Shown here: piece after piece, positions 12,036 to 24,013 of the stretch
How the letters are laid out: every line of letters begins with the position of its first letter
Numbering within the stretch: position 1 is the stretch's first letter
DNA from: Paracentrotus lividus
Taxonomy: Eukaryota > Echinodermata > Echinoidea > Camarodonta > Echinidae
Reading direction: 5' to 3'
DNA length: 64,000 bases
Assembly (NCBI GenBank): GCA_940671915.1
Contig: CALNVZ010003434.1
Span: 17,907,166-17,971,165, forward strand
Made by a program: the position numbers and the translations under genes
Notes under the pieces: model-generated
What the model was told of the DNA's origin: nothing
What the model saw: the letters and a program-made list of their open reading frames with translations, nothing else
Database searches by the model: none

Positions 12036-12360
12036 TAAAGAGATAGGCCTATCACAAAGTTATCTCACCTAATTGATCCTGAAGAAATGCTTCTCTTGAA
12101 TTAAAAATAATGCTCATCCAGCATTTGCTGCAATGTTATGAATATGTAATAGAATATTGATAAGGCAAATACAAAAAATTGATGCAATAAAATAAGTTAT
12201 ATTGGAGGAATATGCAGTAGTGGAATCTGATTCCTCAATGTGATCCAGGTACTATAAAAGAGATATATCACAACAAATTTCTCACCAATATGAACCTGAA
12301 GAAATTCCTCTCTTCAATAAAAAACAAGGTCAGTCCATCACCTGCTGCAATGCTACAAAA
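12036..12360 (-). repeat. Tandem pair with exon-like signals, period about 217 bp
   Basis: GAAGAAAT occurs at 12081 and 12298 in matching contexts (AAGAGATA, TATCACA, CTCACC, TTCTCTT, CTGCAATG). On the minus strand each copy has an ATTGCAG acceptor-like start, about 55-65 bases of exon-like length and a GGTGAG donor. The copy near 12280-12355 is open in one frame (DGLTLFFIEERNFFRF); the other has stops. It could be a duplicated 5' UTR exon of the CASTOR-like gene, but no transcript evidence is available. Confidence 0.5.
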
Positions 12361-12512
12361 AAATGTAGGTTCATATCTGTGGTATAAATGCAAAATGCCA
12401 GACAGTTCTTGAGATTACCAATAACTGGAGATTATTCCTAACCAAAGGTTCAGATGAGTATGATCATAGCCCCAATACTGTCTGGGTTTATAAACAAGAC
12501 TGATGGAGCTCT

Positions 12513-13110
12513 GTGTTTGTTTCAGCAAGCGGTGCCAGCGACCAGGGTGTAGAGTTGAGAGGAAAATTACCAGGATGCATTCACACCAGGACAAAAATCA
12601 TGAACATGCACCAAATGTAGGCCCACCTCAATATGTTGTAACTAGAATATATAGTGATTTATAAAGAAGAAGCGCTTTGAGCAGAAGATGGATGCATTTC
12701 TTTCAGCAGTGGTGTCAGTGGCCAGGATAGAGATGAGACCGAGAGTAAATTGCAAGGGTCCATTCACACTAATGCATGATAGTGAAGTGCAAAAAAAAAG
12801 TGGGAAGTTAAATGTCACATTTATAAACAACACATGCTTTGAGCAGAGGTTGGCAGCATTTGTTTCCGCAGTTGTGGCAATGCCCAGGGTAAAGTTGAGA
12901 GGAAAATTACTGGGTTCATTCACACCAATGCAAGATATTAATGTACATGTATGTTGTTGGCAGCTAAATGACAAGTTGAATAATAGGTCCATCCAAACGA
13001 CATACTTTCGCTAAGCAGATCCAAAGCATTGCTTCCCCATGGAAGTGACATGTCTCCAGAAAGAAAAATTACTAGGGTGCATTCACACCATTCTGAACAG
13101 TCACCAAACG
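12513..13110. repeat. Four-unit tandem array, period 156-183 bp
   Basis: The core CATTCACAC occurs at 12578, 12761, 12917 and 13080. Units share a CTTTGAGCAGA block, a GCAGT-GTGGCA-TGCCCAGGGT block and GAGAGGAAAATTAC. Long open frames on both strands simply follow the repeat and contain no known domain. Two shorter relatives (GGTGGGTTGCATTCACACTA type) are at about 14120-14235. Confidence 0.85.
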
Positions 13111-14119
13111 TCTGTGGTATGAGGAAAAGAGTGTTTGAAGTTAAAATTTCAAGTTCACACAAAGAAATGCTATGAAAAGACTGCATTTGTTCACCCAGTA
13201 GGGCTACAGGGTTGAAAATAAATAACCCAAGCATATTACACCAAAATAAATATTCTGAACAATACAAAATATCCGTGGATGTATGATGCGGAATGAAAAT
13301 ATCAATTTTTTCAGTGACAGCCAACAAAAGTATTGCTCAAAACTTGGACCTACATGTACTTTGCAAATGTTAATCAAGGGCAAGGAGAATTTATTTACAA
13401 CATGTAGCTTCAGACGATTGCACAAATATTTTGGATTGGTTCACTAATTTTTTTTTAAAGGGCCGTAAAAAGCAAGATGCATATGAGCAGAACAAAGAAA
13501 TATTGTGCACTCACTGTGTCTACACTATCTTGCTCTATATCACTTTATTGTTAACATTACAAATTTAATCAAGGTACAAAAAAAAAATTAAAACAAATAT
13601 TTGCTTCAATATACAAGGTGACAACTATTAATTTGTTAACACTTTTTTTTCTTCTTTTTTTTTACATAGAAGTAGTAAAAATGAAAGAGATGGTGGCAGT
13701 AATGTAATAGAAACAGACATTTGTAGGGGGTCCATATACTCATGGTGGCAAGTTCTGATCAATTCTTAGCCTAAAGTGGGGTTATTTATATGCAATGCTT
13801 TACATGTAAATCATTGTTTTCTGTCCACATTACTATTGTTCAAATAATCAGGGGGGGGGTGTAACCCCTGGTATAATATGGTGCTACTTTTTTGGTGGGG
13901 GGGGGGAGGGGGTGAGGAATGGGGGGGGGGCATGAGCTAAAAATTATAATAGACGGGAATATTAATGTTGCAAATTTCATAAATATGAGCTTAACTATGT
14001 AAAGCCCTCAAAACATCCATCCTGAATGGATTAAATAGAACAAGTTGAATAGCCATTCACTGCAGGCATGATATTCATGAAAGGTCAGATGAGGTGATCA
14101 TTTGGCATCATCTTTGCAG

Positions 14120-14235
14120 GGTGTGCTGGGTGGGTTGCATTCACACTATGAATGATAAGCACAGAAATTAATATGGAAAAGATCGTCTAAACTAGTGTAC
14201 ATGACACTGGTGGGTGGCATTCACACTACGATGCC
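14120..14235. repeat. Outlying pair of the CATTCACAC repeat
   Basis: GGGTTGCATTCACACTATGA (14133) and GGGTGGCATTCACACTACGA (14213) lie 80 bp apart. They share the core of the 12513-13110 array, about 1 kb away. Confidence 0.6.
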
Positions 14236-14721
14236 TTTGTAGTATGAGAATGATCACTTCCAACTACATCGTAACTCAGGAGACTTACTTTTACAGATCA
14301 CATGAAAAGAAGAAAGAGATTTTCTCCTATAAAATCCATCTGAGATCTGATACTACTATTTTTTAAATCATTTTCAGGCAGCCATAATAAAAACCATATT
14401 ATTCATACATTGCATAAACATGTTATATGCACTACAACTTGTAGTGGGAAATGAAGGTTTTACCCCTCCCCCTTTCCCAATAAATAAAACACCCCAAAGA
14501 AACATACAAAACCTATCATTACAATTGGTATATCTGAACTTCAACTTATGTGTGGTAACAACCTTGTTATGTCTTTGCCCTCCATGTAGTCTATGGATGT
14601 GTAGAATCAGGTCATCAATCTTATGTCATGATTGTAGTGGATGTTATCATAGACCTCAGTGTGTGGTACTATTCTAACCTTTTACTGTCACCTTTTAGAA
14701 AAAGAGTATCATGCAGACTGT

Positions 14722-14749
14722 TGGGGGGGGGGGGGGGGGGGGGGGGGGG
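14722..14749. repeat. Poly-G tract (about 28 G)
   Basis: One of the longest G homopolymers of the window. Similar runs are at 1782-1796, 3169-3190, 18555-18574 and 19387-19406. Their length is likely to be unstable or mis-assembled. Confidence 0.85.
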
Positions 14750-14780
14750 AGAAAACAGCCCAAATTTGTTTCATCCAAGA

Positions 14781-15406
14781 CAATAAGGGAGTTTACAGTT
14801 ACAGATATTGGGTCAGGGGTCATATGTACGTGGTCTCCTCTATATCACGAATTCTTATGTGTGAAGTCTATGACACCTTTTGATTTACATATGGTTTTCA
14901 TGCTTTTTTTCGCTCATATTGTGAAAATATGGATGAAGAATCGCACTTGTCTATTGATGAGATAGCCAGTGTATACTTATTCCTATCTTTATTTTGATAC
15001 CATGTTTATTTGAGTCTCTTTTCTCAACTGAAAGCGAAATTTGTAAGTTACCAACTCGCGTACGGCAAAGCGGCATTGAGTTCGCCGAAACTAACGGGGC
15101 TTGAAATCTCGATATTCGGACCGGTGTGCATAAGTACAGAGTCGGTGTTTTTGCAACTTTCTGGGAGGAAAACGTTAATTAAAGTCATGAAAATATCTCA
15201 TCATATTATTCAACATGGCAAACGAGAAGGAAAAAACCGACAAAAAGAAATATACAGCTAGATTTTTGTCTGATAAGAATTTTTTGTTTGGTTGACCCAT
15301 GGGTTGACTGTACGGTCGACGCATTTTATGTACATATGGCCTGACCCCGAAAGTGGATATCGGAGACTCGCGCATGCGCAGATTGTATCTGTAAACTCCC
15401 TTATTG
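14781..15406. mobile_element. TIR DNA transposon remnant, 0.63 kb
   Basis: CAATAAGGGAGTTTACAG at the left is mirrored by CTGTAAACTCCCTTATTG at the right, with inner arms also matching (GGGTCAGGGGTCATATGTAC against GTACATATGGCCTGACCCC). The inside is CpG-rich (15045-15130) compared with the flanks. It holds short open frames on both strands with no recognised transposase motif, so it is a non-autonomous or internally deleted element. Confidence 0.85.
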
Positions 15407-17544
15407 CAACATCATGATTTGATTGGGACAGGTGAAATAGGCCAAAATGCTGGAAATATGAATTTATTTAAGTTTTGTATTAGGCCAGATGACAATAGGT
15501 GACAATTTTGCACTTTTTTAATAATCTGAAAGAAGATAATCCTATCACTTGTATAAAATATTGGTACCTTCTTTATAAATCATTATCAATTATGAAAATG
15601 AAAATTATGACATATATTCAATTTGATGTACATGTATTTATTCACAATGTAGTTAATCTTTTTCTTTTCCCAGCTTTTGAATATCCTTCTTCTGTAATTG
15701 TATATTGTCTTCTCTCACATAGGCTATCTTTGCCGATCAAATAATAACGCTATCAAACATGATAACCTAATTTCCCTCGTATCAATATCATATTACTTTT
15801 CAGACGTAATATCATGGTATTTCATAACATTTGAAGTAAAACATATCTTAATGAAGACAAAATACAGTAATCATTGAAAGAAGACAATGTTTCATTACAA
15901 AAGGTTTTTACAGCTATCACTTGTTTCAAACCATATAGCCGTTAGAGGCTTCCTCATGCGCTAACCCCTCCCTTTCAATCCAAATTAAATCATAGATTGC
16001 TAACCATATTAGATTTCTTTCAAGTGTTTAATGTAGCGTAGGGAACAGACACTCTAATCCAATACTTGCAAAGGTTATTACCTTGGAGACAATATATCAT
16101 TTTCTATCTGAGGGTATCATCTAAAAGTAATTGCGTTTTAAATCTTCATGGGGGTGGTAGGCCGAGTGTTTTCTTCAAAATTAAAAATCAAAACACCAAT
16201 AAAATTGCAATTTAAGAATGCTTACATGACATAAAAAAATCAAATTCAGTTTGTTCATCTTAAAGTAAAATGATTTTATTTTTTTTAAACACCTGAATGA
16301 GAAATGGAATAGGGTTATAACATTTGGTTTACTTCATTTTTCCACATTTACAAACCTTATTTCAATTTCAGATCAATTAGGAATCTTGTTTCAACAAACT
16401 TTCAGAATAACAAGCTGCAACAGTAATGTTATCAGAATTTTAAAACAGAAGAAGAAACAAACAGCTATAGGTTCTAAAACTGTAAAATTCTGTTTTTGCC
16501 AGTTCGATTATCTCACCTCATAAGTACTTATAATATGCATGCCTATATCTCAATTAAATTGTTCAAACTAGAGTATCTGCATTTCTCTTCATTCTAGTGA
16601 CCTCAAGACGTGTTATTCATAATTCCCCTTCATTCAAAAGTCATAATCAATACATGCCCTAAGCATTTTGTTATGGTCCATGATCTTGCATTCATTTCCA
16701 AACCTTTCAGACTGTAAACAAGTAATAGCGATAAATACCTAAAATGAATGCCTGAACATTTTCTAGTCTTAACTCTGCCTTGAAAGTCATTCTATCATAA
16801 CAGCTGTCCTCCATCACAGTAATTTTTAAAATGTGATATTCCTTCATAATTTCAGAAAATGTTGAGATCCTTCTACAATACCAAGTCTGAAAGAGGAGGA
16901 AGAGGATCAAAACTGGATTCAGGGTACATCGTACATGTACATGTAGATGCACTGTTTGGAGGGAAATGACAGTGTTTGTATGGATGCATGAGATCATACA
17001 CCAGACATGCCCACGCGCCTTACGAATTCCTGTTATGATCCAGTCTATCACATAAACATCACGTTTCTTGCATAAATTACAAAGCATTTGATCAAAGATC
17101 AATGCTTTTGAAGCTTCAGGCTTTTAACCTATGGAAAATACTTCCATCATCTCAAATCTCAGCAATGGAAACTGCAAAAACATACATTTTTTAATACAAA
17201 ATTTTGACAAGATTGGGCAACAGAATATAACTCAATGAATTGTCAACATTCTTAAACTCTTATCAATAAATTCAGAAGTAAAAACATATTGTAAATCATA
17301 CAATAGATTAATTTTTGCAAACACTATAAAGCAACACCTATTAAATTTGATAAAAACAACTTTTCATGTAATACAGATGTGCCACCTCCCCCGCAACAAC
17401 AACAAAAACAAAAACCAAACAAAAGAAAATCAAGAAGTCAGGGTGGGAAGAAAGTCACTCCCAACATCTTGAAGCATATTGCTCTAGAATGCAATTACTT
17501 TGTAAATTAATGTAACAATTGAAAAATCAGTAATATCATACATC

Positions 17545-18505
17545 TGTGAAAGTCGGTATTCCTGTTTTTAATCGAGAGTGGAAACGCTTCGCTAAAGATC
17601 AACAAAACAGGGATGGGTGGGAAATGTCTGATGATAACACAACATTTCCTCAATCTGAATGGGATGATCGTTGGTACGCCTAAAAAACAAGGTTACACAA
17701 GTCCTGAACGTTATCACTGACATTCATACAATTTTGTTTGCAAATAAAATCTTGGTAGGGGCAGAATATTGTGAAACACATATTCCTGTTTTTAATCGAG
17801 AGTGGAAACGCTTTCCTAAAAACCTAAAAAAAAACAGGGATGGGTGGTAACTGTCCAAAGATAACATAGAATTTCCTCAATCTGAAAGGGATGATCTTTG
17901 GTAGGCCTAAAAACAAGGTTACACAAGTCCTGAACGTTATCACTGACATTTATACTGACTTCATACAATTTTGTTTGCAAATAAAATCCTGGTAGGGGTA
18001 GAATATTGTGTAATACCAGGGACGTGAGTCCCTGGTAATACATATTCCTGTTTTTAATCGAGATTGGAAACGCTTTCCTAAAGATCTACAAAACAGGGAT
18101 GGGTAGGAACTGTCCAAAGATAACAAAGAATTTCCTCAATCTGAAAGGGATGATCTTTGGCAAGCTTAAAAACAAGGTTACACAAGTCCTGAAAATTATC
18201 ACTGACATTTATACTGACTTCATACAATTTTGTTTGCAAAAGAAATCTTGGTAGGGGCAGAATATTGTGAAACACATAGTCCTGTTTTTAATCGAGAGTG
18301 GAAACGCTTTCCAAAAGATCTACAAAACAGGGATGGGTGAGAACCGTCCAAAGATAACACAGAATTTCCTCAATCTAAACGGGATGGTCTTTGGTAGGCC
18401 TCACAAACAAGGTTGCATAAGTTCTGAACATTATCACCAACATTTTTTAAATACTGATTTCATACAATTTTGCCCCAAAATAAAATCCTGGTAGGGGCTG
18501 GAAAT
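17545..18505. repeat. Four-unit tandem array, period 224-262 bp, with retained open frame
   Basis: CCTGTTTTTAATCGAGA occurs at 17561, 17785, 18047 and 18281. Each is followed by GGAAACGCTT, ACAGGGATGGGT, TTTCCTCAATCT and ACAAGGTTACACAAGT blocks. On the minus strand the middle units keep open frames of about 65 codons that contain KLYEVSINVSDN and HPFQIEEILCYLWTV. The protein is not recognised. The third unit is longer because a hairpin of about 38 bp was gained at 18011-18043. Confidence 0.88.
18011..18043. repeat. Short hairpin insertion inside the array
   Basis: TACCAGGGAC-GTGA-GTCCCTGGTA forms a 10-bp perfect stem, flanked by TAAT on the left and AT on the right. The neighbouring units have AAACACATAT at this site and lack the hairpin. 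Confidence 0.75.
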
Positions 18506-18569
18506 TCTGGTCATCCAAACTCCTCCCAGCACTATCGAATGCCCAGGTGGTGGTGGGGGGGGGGGGGGG

Positions 18570-18794
18570 GGGGGTGTTTCACAAAGTGTAAAGTAGACTT
18601 AATGTAAAGTTGCACTTAACTTCTACGCGCATCTTGTATAATAACGTGCAATCTAATTTATAGACTTCTCAATGGCGCGCATCCCCGAAGAGGGTCAGTC
18701 CAATCAGGTGATCAATGCATAACATAATGCAGGAAAATAACGATTTAAGTGCGATTTTTAAGTCTTCTTACGTAACTGTTTGTGAAACACCCCC
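18570..18794. mobile_element. Palindromic MITE, 225 bp
   Basis: GGGGGTGTTTCACAAAG on the left pairs with TTTGTGAAACACCCCC on the right. The inner arms also pair (GTAAAGTTGCACTTAA against TTAAGTGCGA). It has no coding capacity. The left terminus merges with a poly-G run. Confidence 0.8.
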
Positions 18795-19988
18795 AGGTGC
18801 ATTACATGTGTGTAACATTACATTGTTATCACAATCAAGATTTAACAGAATCAAAAACTAAGGATACTGAAAAACAGTACATCCTGTATTCTGTTTTTTT
18901 TTTAATATAATTCTTTTTTAAAGAAAATGGAAACACTCCCTGTTAAGTGGAAACTCTCTAAAATGACAACAGTGCATTTCCAAAGAATGAATTGAATGAC
19001 CTTAACTGAACATGTTGTTGTTAGTTCTGTCAGGTTGTGTTTTATTGTCCATATGTAAATAAGTTCCGGTTGCCAATTTGACATTGAAAGTATGATGAGC
19101 ATTTCGAGGTGAATGTCCGATAAGGACAGGGTGGTGCCTTCCTCAAAATGACAATGACATTGTAACTCTCAAAGTGATCTTGTGTATTGATCATACTAAT
19201 GATGGGTGGAGCAATGGATATATGTGCATGTGCATGTATATTTTATGATAATTATTCTGGATTCTTTTAGTGCACACTTTTGAAAAGAAGAGAGAGAGAG
19301 AGAGATAGAGAAAAACTACAAATGGGCTGGGGTCCAGTGGGTAGCCCTTTAATTGAGATCGAGGCCCAAAGCCCCTAGATGGGGCGGGGGGGGGGGGGGG
19401 GGGGGTGGATGCACTTTTGCTATTTTATCTGCAAATTTAAAAGTTGTCTTAAAAAGATTTTTTTTTTTGAAAATGAAAAAAATTGAAAAAAAAAAATCAT
19501 CTAACATAAATCAGGAAATATCATCCTGAATATATTCTAATTGTTGGTTTTAATTACATGGGTTTAAGTGACTATTTTTTAATTTGAAACAAATGTAGGA
19601 ACCACAATCCTTGAAGAGGGACAAGTGCATTTCATGCTTGCTGCCCTCTTTTGTTAATATCCTGCAGCATTGTAATCGCAAAAGAGTAACTACATGAATA
19701 GATATGGAAGGCGCCACACCTGTAATTATCATCTCATTGAGACTTTGTGTTAATTTTGAGGTTTGATAAATTTATATAAAATCAGCCTTAAATTCACTCG
19801 GTGATTGGACATGTGGAACGGATAGACAAATTATTCCTCCTTTCTAATTGAGCCAAGAAACTAGCTGTTTACCGGCTCATTTTAAAAATAAATTGATATA
19901 GCGCCCCCTCATGCCGAAACTAACTCAATTGGCAGTCAAAAGTAAGAATTTGATATCAAACCTTGAGCTTCTAATATAGTGCCAAGCC

Positions 19989-20462
19989 TTAAACGTGGTG
20001 TATAGTTTTGGTAACAAAAAAGGAATTGGCACAAAACCGATCAAATGTAGTTACATGTTGTCCACATTGCACTAAAAGATATGTGTGAGAGATCTTGTGA
20101 CATTCCTTTCATTATTTCCGATGAATTTCATTGAATTTGTTTTGAATGAAGCGTAATTAACGGCCGTTTATACCTCTGCTGACAGATTCGCACGCCGAAG
20201 GTTACGGCGTGAATTAGTTCGAACGATCTGTGTGTAACACCCACACAAGAGAATCCCCATTGGTTTTCCACGTGAGCGCTAACCTGTGACGGGTCCCCGA
20301 CTTATCTTTTTTATCCTTATATTACGAAATAAAGACACTAAAACGAGATTTCAAGTACTATAATTTGCTTTATTATAGTTCTTGGATTCAATCTTTCATA
20401 ATTTATCTTAGTGTGAATCAAAATTAATTTTTCCTTCTCCCGAAACTATACACCAGCTTTAA
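19989..20462. mobile_element. TIR element flanked by TTAA, 0.47 kb
   Basis: TTAAACGTGGTGTATAGTTT at the left mirrors AAACTATACACCAGCTTTAA at the right. TTAA at both ends is consistent with a piggyBac-type target duplication. The interior (20158-20290) is CpG-rich and holds no transposase-like open frame. Confidence 0.75.
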
Positions 20463-22008
20463 CATAAATTTCTTCCCAGTTTTAGCATACGAAGCTTAAT
20501 GATTGCCTTTCCGATAACCATTCTTAAATGTGAATCATATGCACACATTTTTGTCTATCAGCTGTTCAAAGTTTAAAATTTTTTGGAAGGGTTGGGTCGA
20601 ATGAATATTTTTTGCTCTCTGTCGGTAATTAGGCGTGTGTGACCAGAAGAGGGATAAATACAATTGACCTGTAGATTGTGGCATACATATAGATAGGGCA
20701 CTGAGGAGCACCCCCCACTTCTCCATTTCATGAAGGGGGAAAAAAATAACAAAAAAACACAAACAAAACAAGGGAAGACATGGAGAAAACACATTATTCA
20801 GACTTGACCAAGAGATTAAAGTGCAAATGAGGATTTTTTAAATTTACGTCTTATCAAAATGCTAGAGAATGCAAGTTGGAAAATAAGTAACAATTAAATC
20901 TAAATTTGAGCTCTTGTGAAAATGTAATTTGATGTATAATAATTAAAGCAAATACATTTGTAACTGCGAGTGAAATGAATTTGAGGGTAAGTGCATGAAT
21001 TCCTACCAAACATAGCTGGCAAGCTATCTGATTCTTTGGTTGCTGACTTTGTGTACCTAAAGGATCAGTTCTTGCACCAACATTGTTTAAAGTCTATATA
21101 TTAGGCCCTACATAAAATCTCTCTCATCTCTCAATGACATTAACAACAAATGCGGTTTTTGAACAATGTTTTCCTAATAATTATACCAATGATTATATAT
21201 ACTTCTTTTAACATATTGATTTAACACTTTTATAATGATAATAATAAGTTTTTATAGCGCATAACACATTAGCAACTCCATGTCTCTATGTCAAAGAAAT
21301 CTAGAGTACGTGGAAAGGTGTGGGAAAGATGAAGAAAATTATTGTGAGCTTTCCATTTTCATATTTGGGAAGAATATCATAATAAAAAGCTCCACAAAAA
21401 AATTGCTCTTCAAATGTATCCAAAGTATACCACACAGCTGACATGTTTGGGTCCCGAACATTTTGTGTTGCCCCATACATGCATTTCTGTGTAAGTGCAT
21501 GTGACTCAAAGCTGAATTGGGTTAACTTCTTATCATTTTGGCGATTCCAAAACCTCACAGCACAAAATAATGCTTCCATTATAAAGGTTAAATGTTATCA
21601 ACCTCTCCAAAATCATTTTTAGACATTGTCTTCTACATTTCAATGTCATGACCAGAACACTAGTTTCACTTTAAAGGGATGCAGTAACATTGAATATTCA
21701 AATGACAATTTATTCGATTTAGCTCATTTTGCCAACATGTTAATAAACACATAGGTCACTCTGGCATCTCTTAAAAATTGCAGGCTAATTGCTTGCTTTA
21801 CTTTCGAGATATCTATGATTTCATACTCAAATTTTCAAACCCATTCCCTGATGCTTTTGAAAACTGCGTGTGTTTCAACGCAGCACAACGTACATAGCAT
21901 TTCCTGTCTCGTAGTCCCCGTCCATAGCGGGCTGCTAAGCTTGCAACGGAGCGGTAGTCAATTAACTTGTGCTTTGCTGTATTCTTAGCATTGTTTATTT
22001 ACACTGTT

Positions 22009-22507
22009 TTAAAGGGGAAGTTTACCCTGGAATTTTTATTGCTTTTAAAAAAGGCAGAAAAACAAAAGAAAAGTATGAGTGAAAGTTTGAAGAAAATTGA
22101 CCAAAAAATATTGAAGTTATGAATATTCAAAGTTTTGAATCAGTGATGTCACATGCGAGCAGATCTCCCATGTGATGTGTATGTAAATTCCATAAATTTG
22201 TCTTTTTTCATGGTTCTTGATAACGAAATTGGTTGAATTGATAGAGGCATGTATATGAACATAGGTTTGATGATATATCAACTGCACAGGTGAAATAAAT
22301 AATATGTTTCTGAAAAAATGACACTTTACGTAATTTACATTACATGGGAGAGCAGCTTCCATATGACGTCGCAGAATCAAAAATTTTAGATATTCATAAC
22401 TTCGTTATTTTTCTTCTTTTTTTTCTTCAAACCTTCACTCACATTTATTTTATATTTTTCTGCATTTTTTAAAACCATTTTAAACCCAGGGTGAACTTTC
22501 CCTTTAA
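22009..22507. mobile_element. Palindromic MITE family A, copy 1
   Basis: TTAAAGGGGAAGTTTACCCT at the left pairs with AGGGTGAACTTTCCCTTTAA at the right. The long inner arms also pair (GAAGTTATGAATATTCAAA against GATATTCATAACTTCGTTAT). A second copy is at 31588-32089. Ends in TTAA suggest a TTAA-target superfamily. Confidence 0.9.
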
Positions 22508-22689
22508 GATAGTGAATGACTTCCATTTGATCTGAAACTTTCAGTAGTTTTTTTTTACTGTTAGAGCAATATAATTTTATTCATTTTTATGCTCGTTTTT
22601 TAAAGTTATCTAATTTCTTTAAAAGAAACAGGAAACAAAAGAACAAAATAGTGCACTGGGTTCATAAAAATTATATCTACAAAGATCTG

Positions 22690-23960
22690 AATAGATGTGT
22701 TTTCAGGACACTCAGGTGTTCTGGTAGATTATTCCACAGAACAGTAGCTGCATGTGAAAATGACCTTTGACCATATGATTTTCGTTACAATTTGAGGAAC
22801 ATGGAGAAGAGATTTTTTTACTGGAATGCAGAGTCCTTTCTGGTTTGTACTGTCTAAGTACTTCATTTAAGTATGGAGGTACAAATTGATACAAGCATTC
22901 ATATGCTAATGAAATTACTTTGAACTGGATACTGAAATTACAGGAGTCAAGATGTCACACAACAAAGGCATGGATGATACATTCAGTTTTGTCTAAGAAA
23001 TTGTGAATTTGATCTATTTTGTATAAACCAAATGATGCTGAACGACATTTTTGAGAAACGCATTTTTCGAATGTGAACTTGTCATCAAAAGAAACTCCCG
23101 AGATTTGTGCATGTTTTTGTAGCATTACCAAGAGTGCCATCCAGGTTCAATTTAAAAATTGGTTCAGTTGATGTGTGACGTGAAGAAACATAAAAAAATT
23201 CAGTCTAGGAATGGTTAAATTTCAATCCATTTGCTGGAAACCAATTTTTGATTAATCTCACGCAATTAAATATTACGGAAGTAACATCAAAATTATTGTG
23301 CCTCTTACATGTAAATGTAATATACAGTTGCATGTCATCCGCATAGAACATCTTATGCACATTATGGTTATTGATGATACTTTCAAGATGAGATGAGTAC
23401 AAAATGAATAAGTTCAGGCCTAGAACCGAACCCTGGGGAACTCCCTGTGACATGACATGTCGGATGATTGCTTGTTCCCAATCATTACAGTGTGTGTAGG
23501 TTGGCATAAACAAAACTCTGTCCACTACTCCACTTGATAGCCTGACCATTGAATTCAAAGCCCAATTTTAGTCGCTGTAACAAAATATTGTGCTTTACGG
23601 TGTCAAAGGCACTTATCTAACAAAAAAATATAACTTGAATCCCCTTTATCTAGAGATAAAAGAATAGAGTTTGTTACACGTAAGAGAGCAGTTTCAATGC
23701 TATGGAACGAGTGGTAACCAGAATGAGATTTAGCATGTAAAAATGTAAAAAGTTATCCAAATATTGTTGTATTTGAAATGCTGCAATTCTTTCTAATAAT
23801 TTACTACAAAAACTCAAATTTGCAATTGGACGAGAGGTTTTTCAAGTCCTCAACATCTTTCGCAGAATTTTTCAGTTTTGGTACAATCAAAACAATTAAA
23901 CAGTGCTCTATACCACGCTACAAGCAAAACCATGTCGGTACTGTGGTGATGAAATTTTGG
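22690..23960 (-). mobile_element. Decayed non-LTR retrotransposon (CR1/L2-like LINE), reverse transcriptase part
   Basis: The minus strand carries, from high to low coordinates, the order of a LINE reverse transcriptase. The thumbprints are DLKN followed by a SKLLERIAAFQ stretch (about 23770-23880), ETALLRVTNSILLSLDKGDS (about 23630-23690), [11 protein letters not shown] (about 23420-23460) and the catalytic YADDMQLY (about 23320-23345). A C-terminal region resembling the Y-G-R-F-H-A-LWNNLP block ends near 22720. Frameshifts and stops break it into several frames (for example before LSAAFD at about 23610), so it is dead. The endonuclease part is absent. The clade is assigned by motif wording only. 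Confidence 0.88.
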
Positions 23961-24013
23961 TACATGAAGACTTTCAGAGAGTGAACTTAATTTTCTATGT
24001 ATAGGCTAGACCC

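Noticed and set aside
12642-13327. Long overlapping open frames on both strands
   Set aside because: They follow the CATTCACAC tandem array in repeated form and show no protein motif. A repeat without stops explains them.
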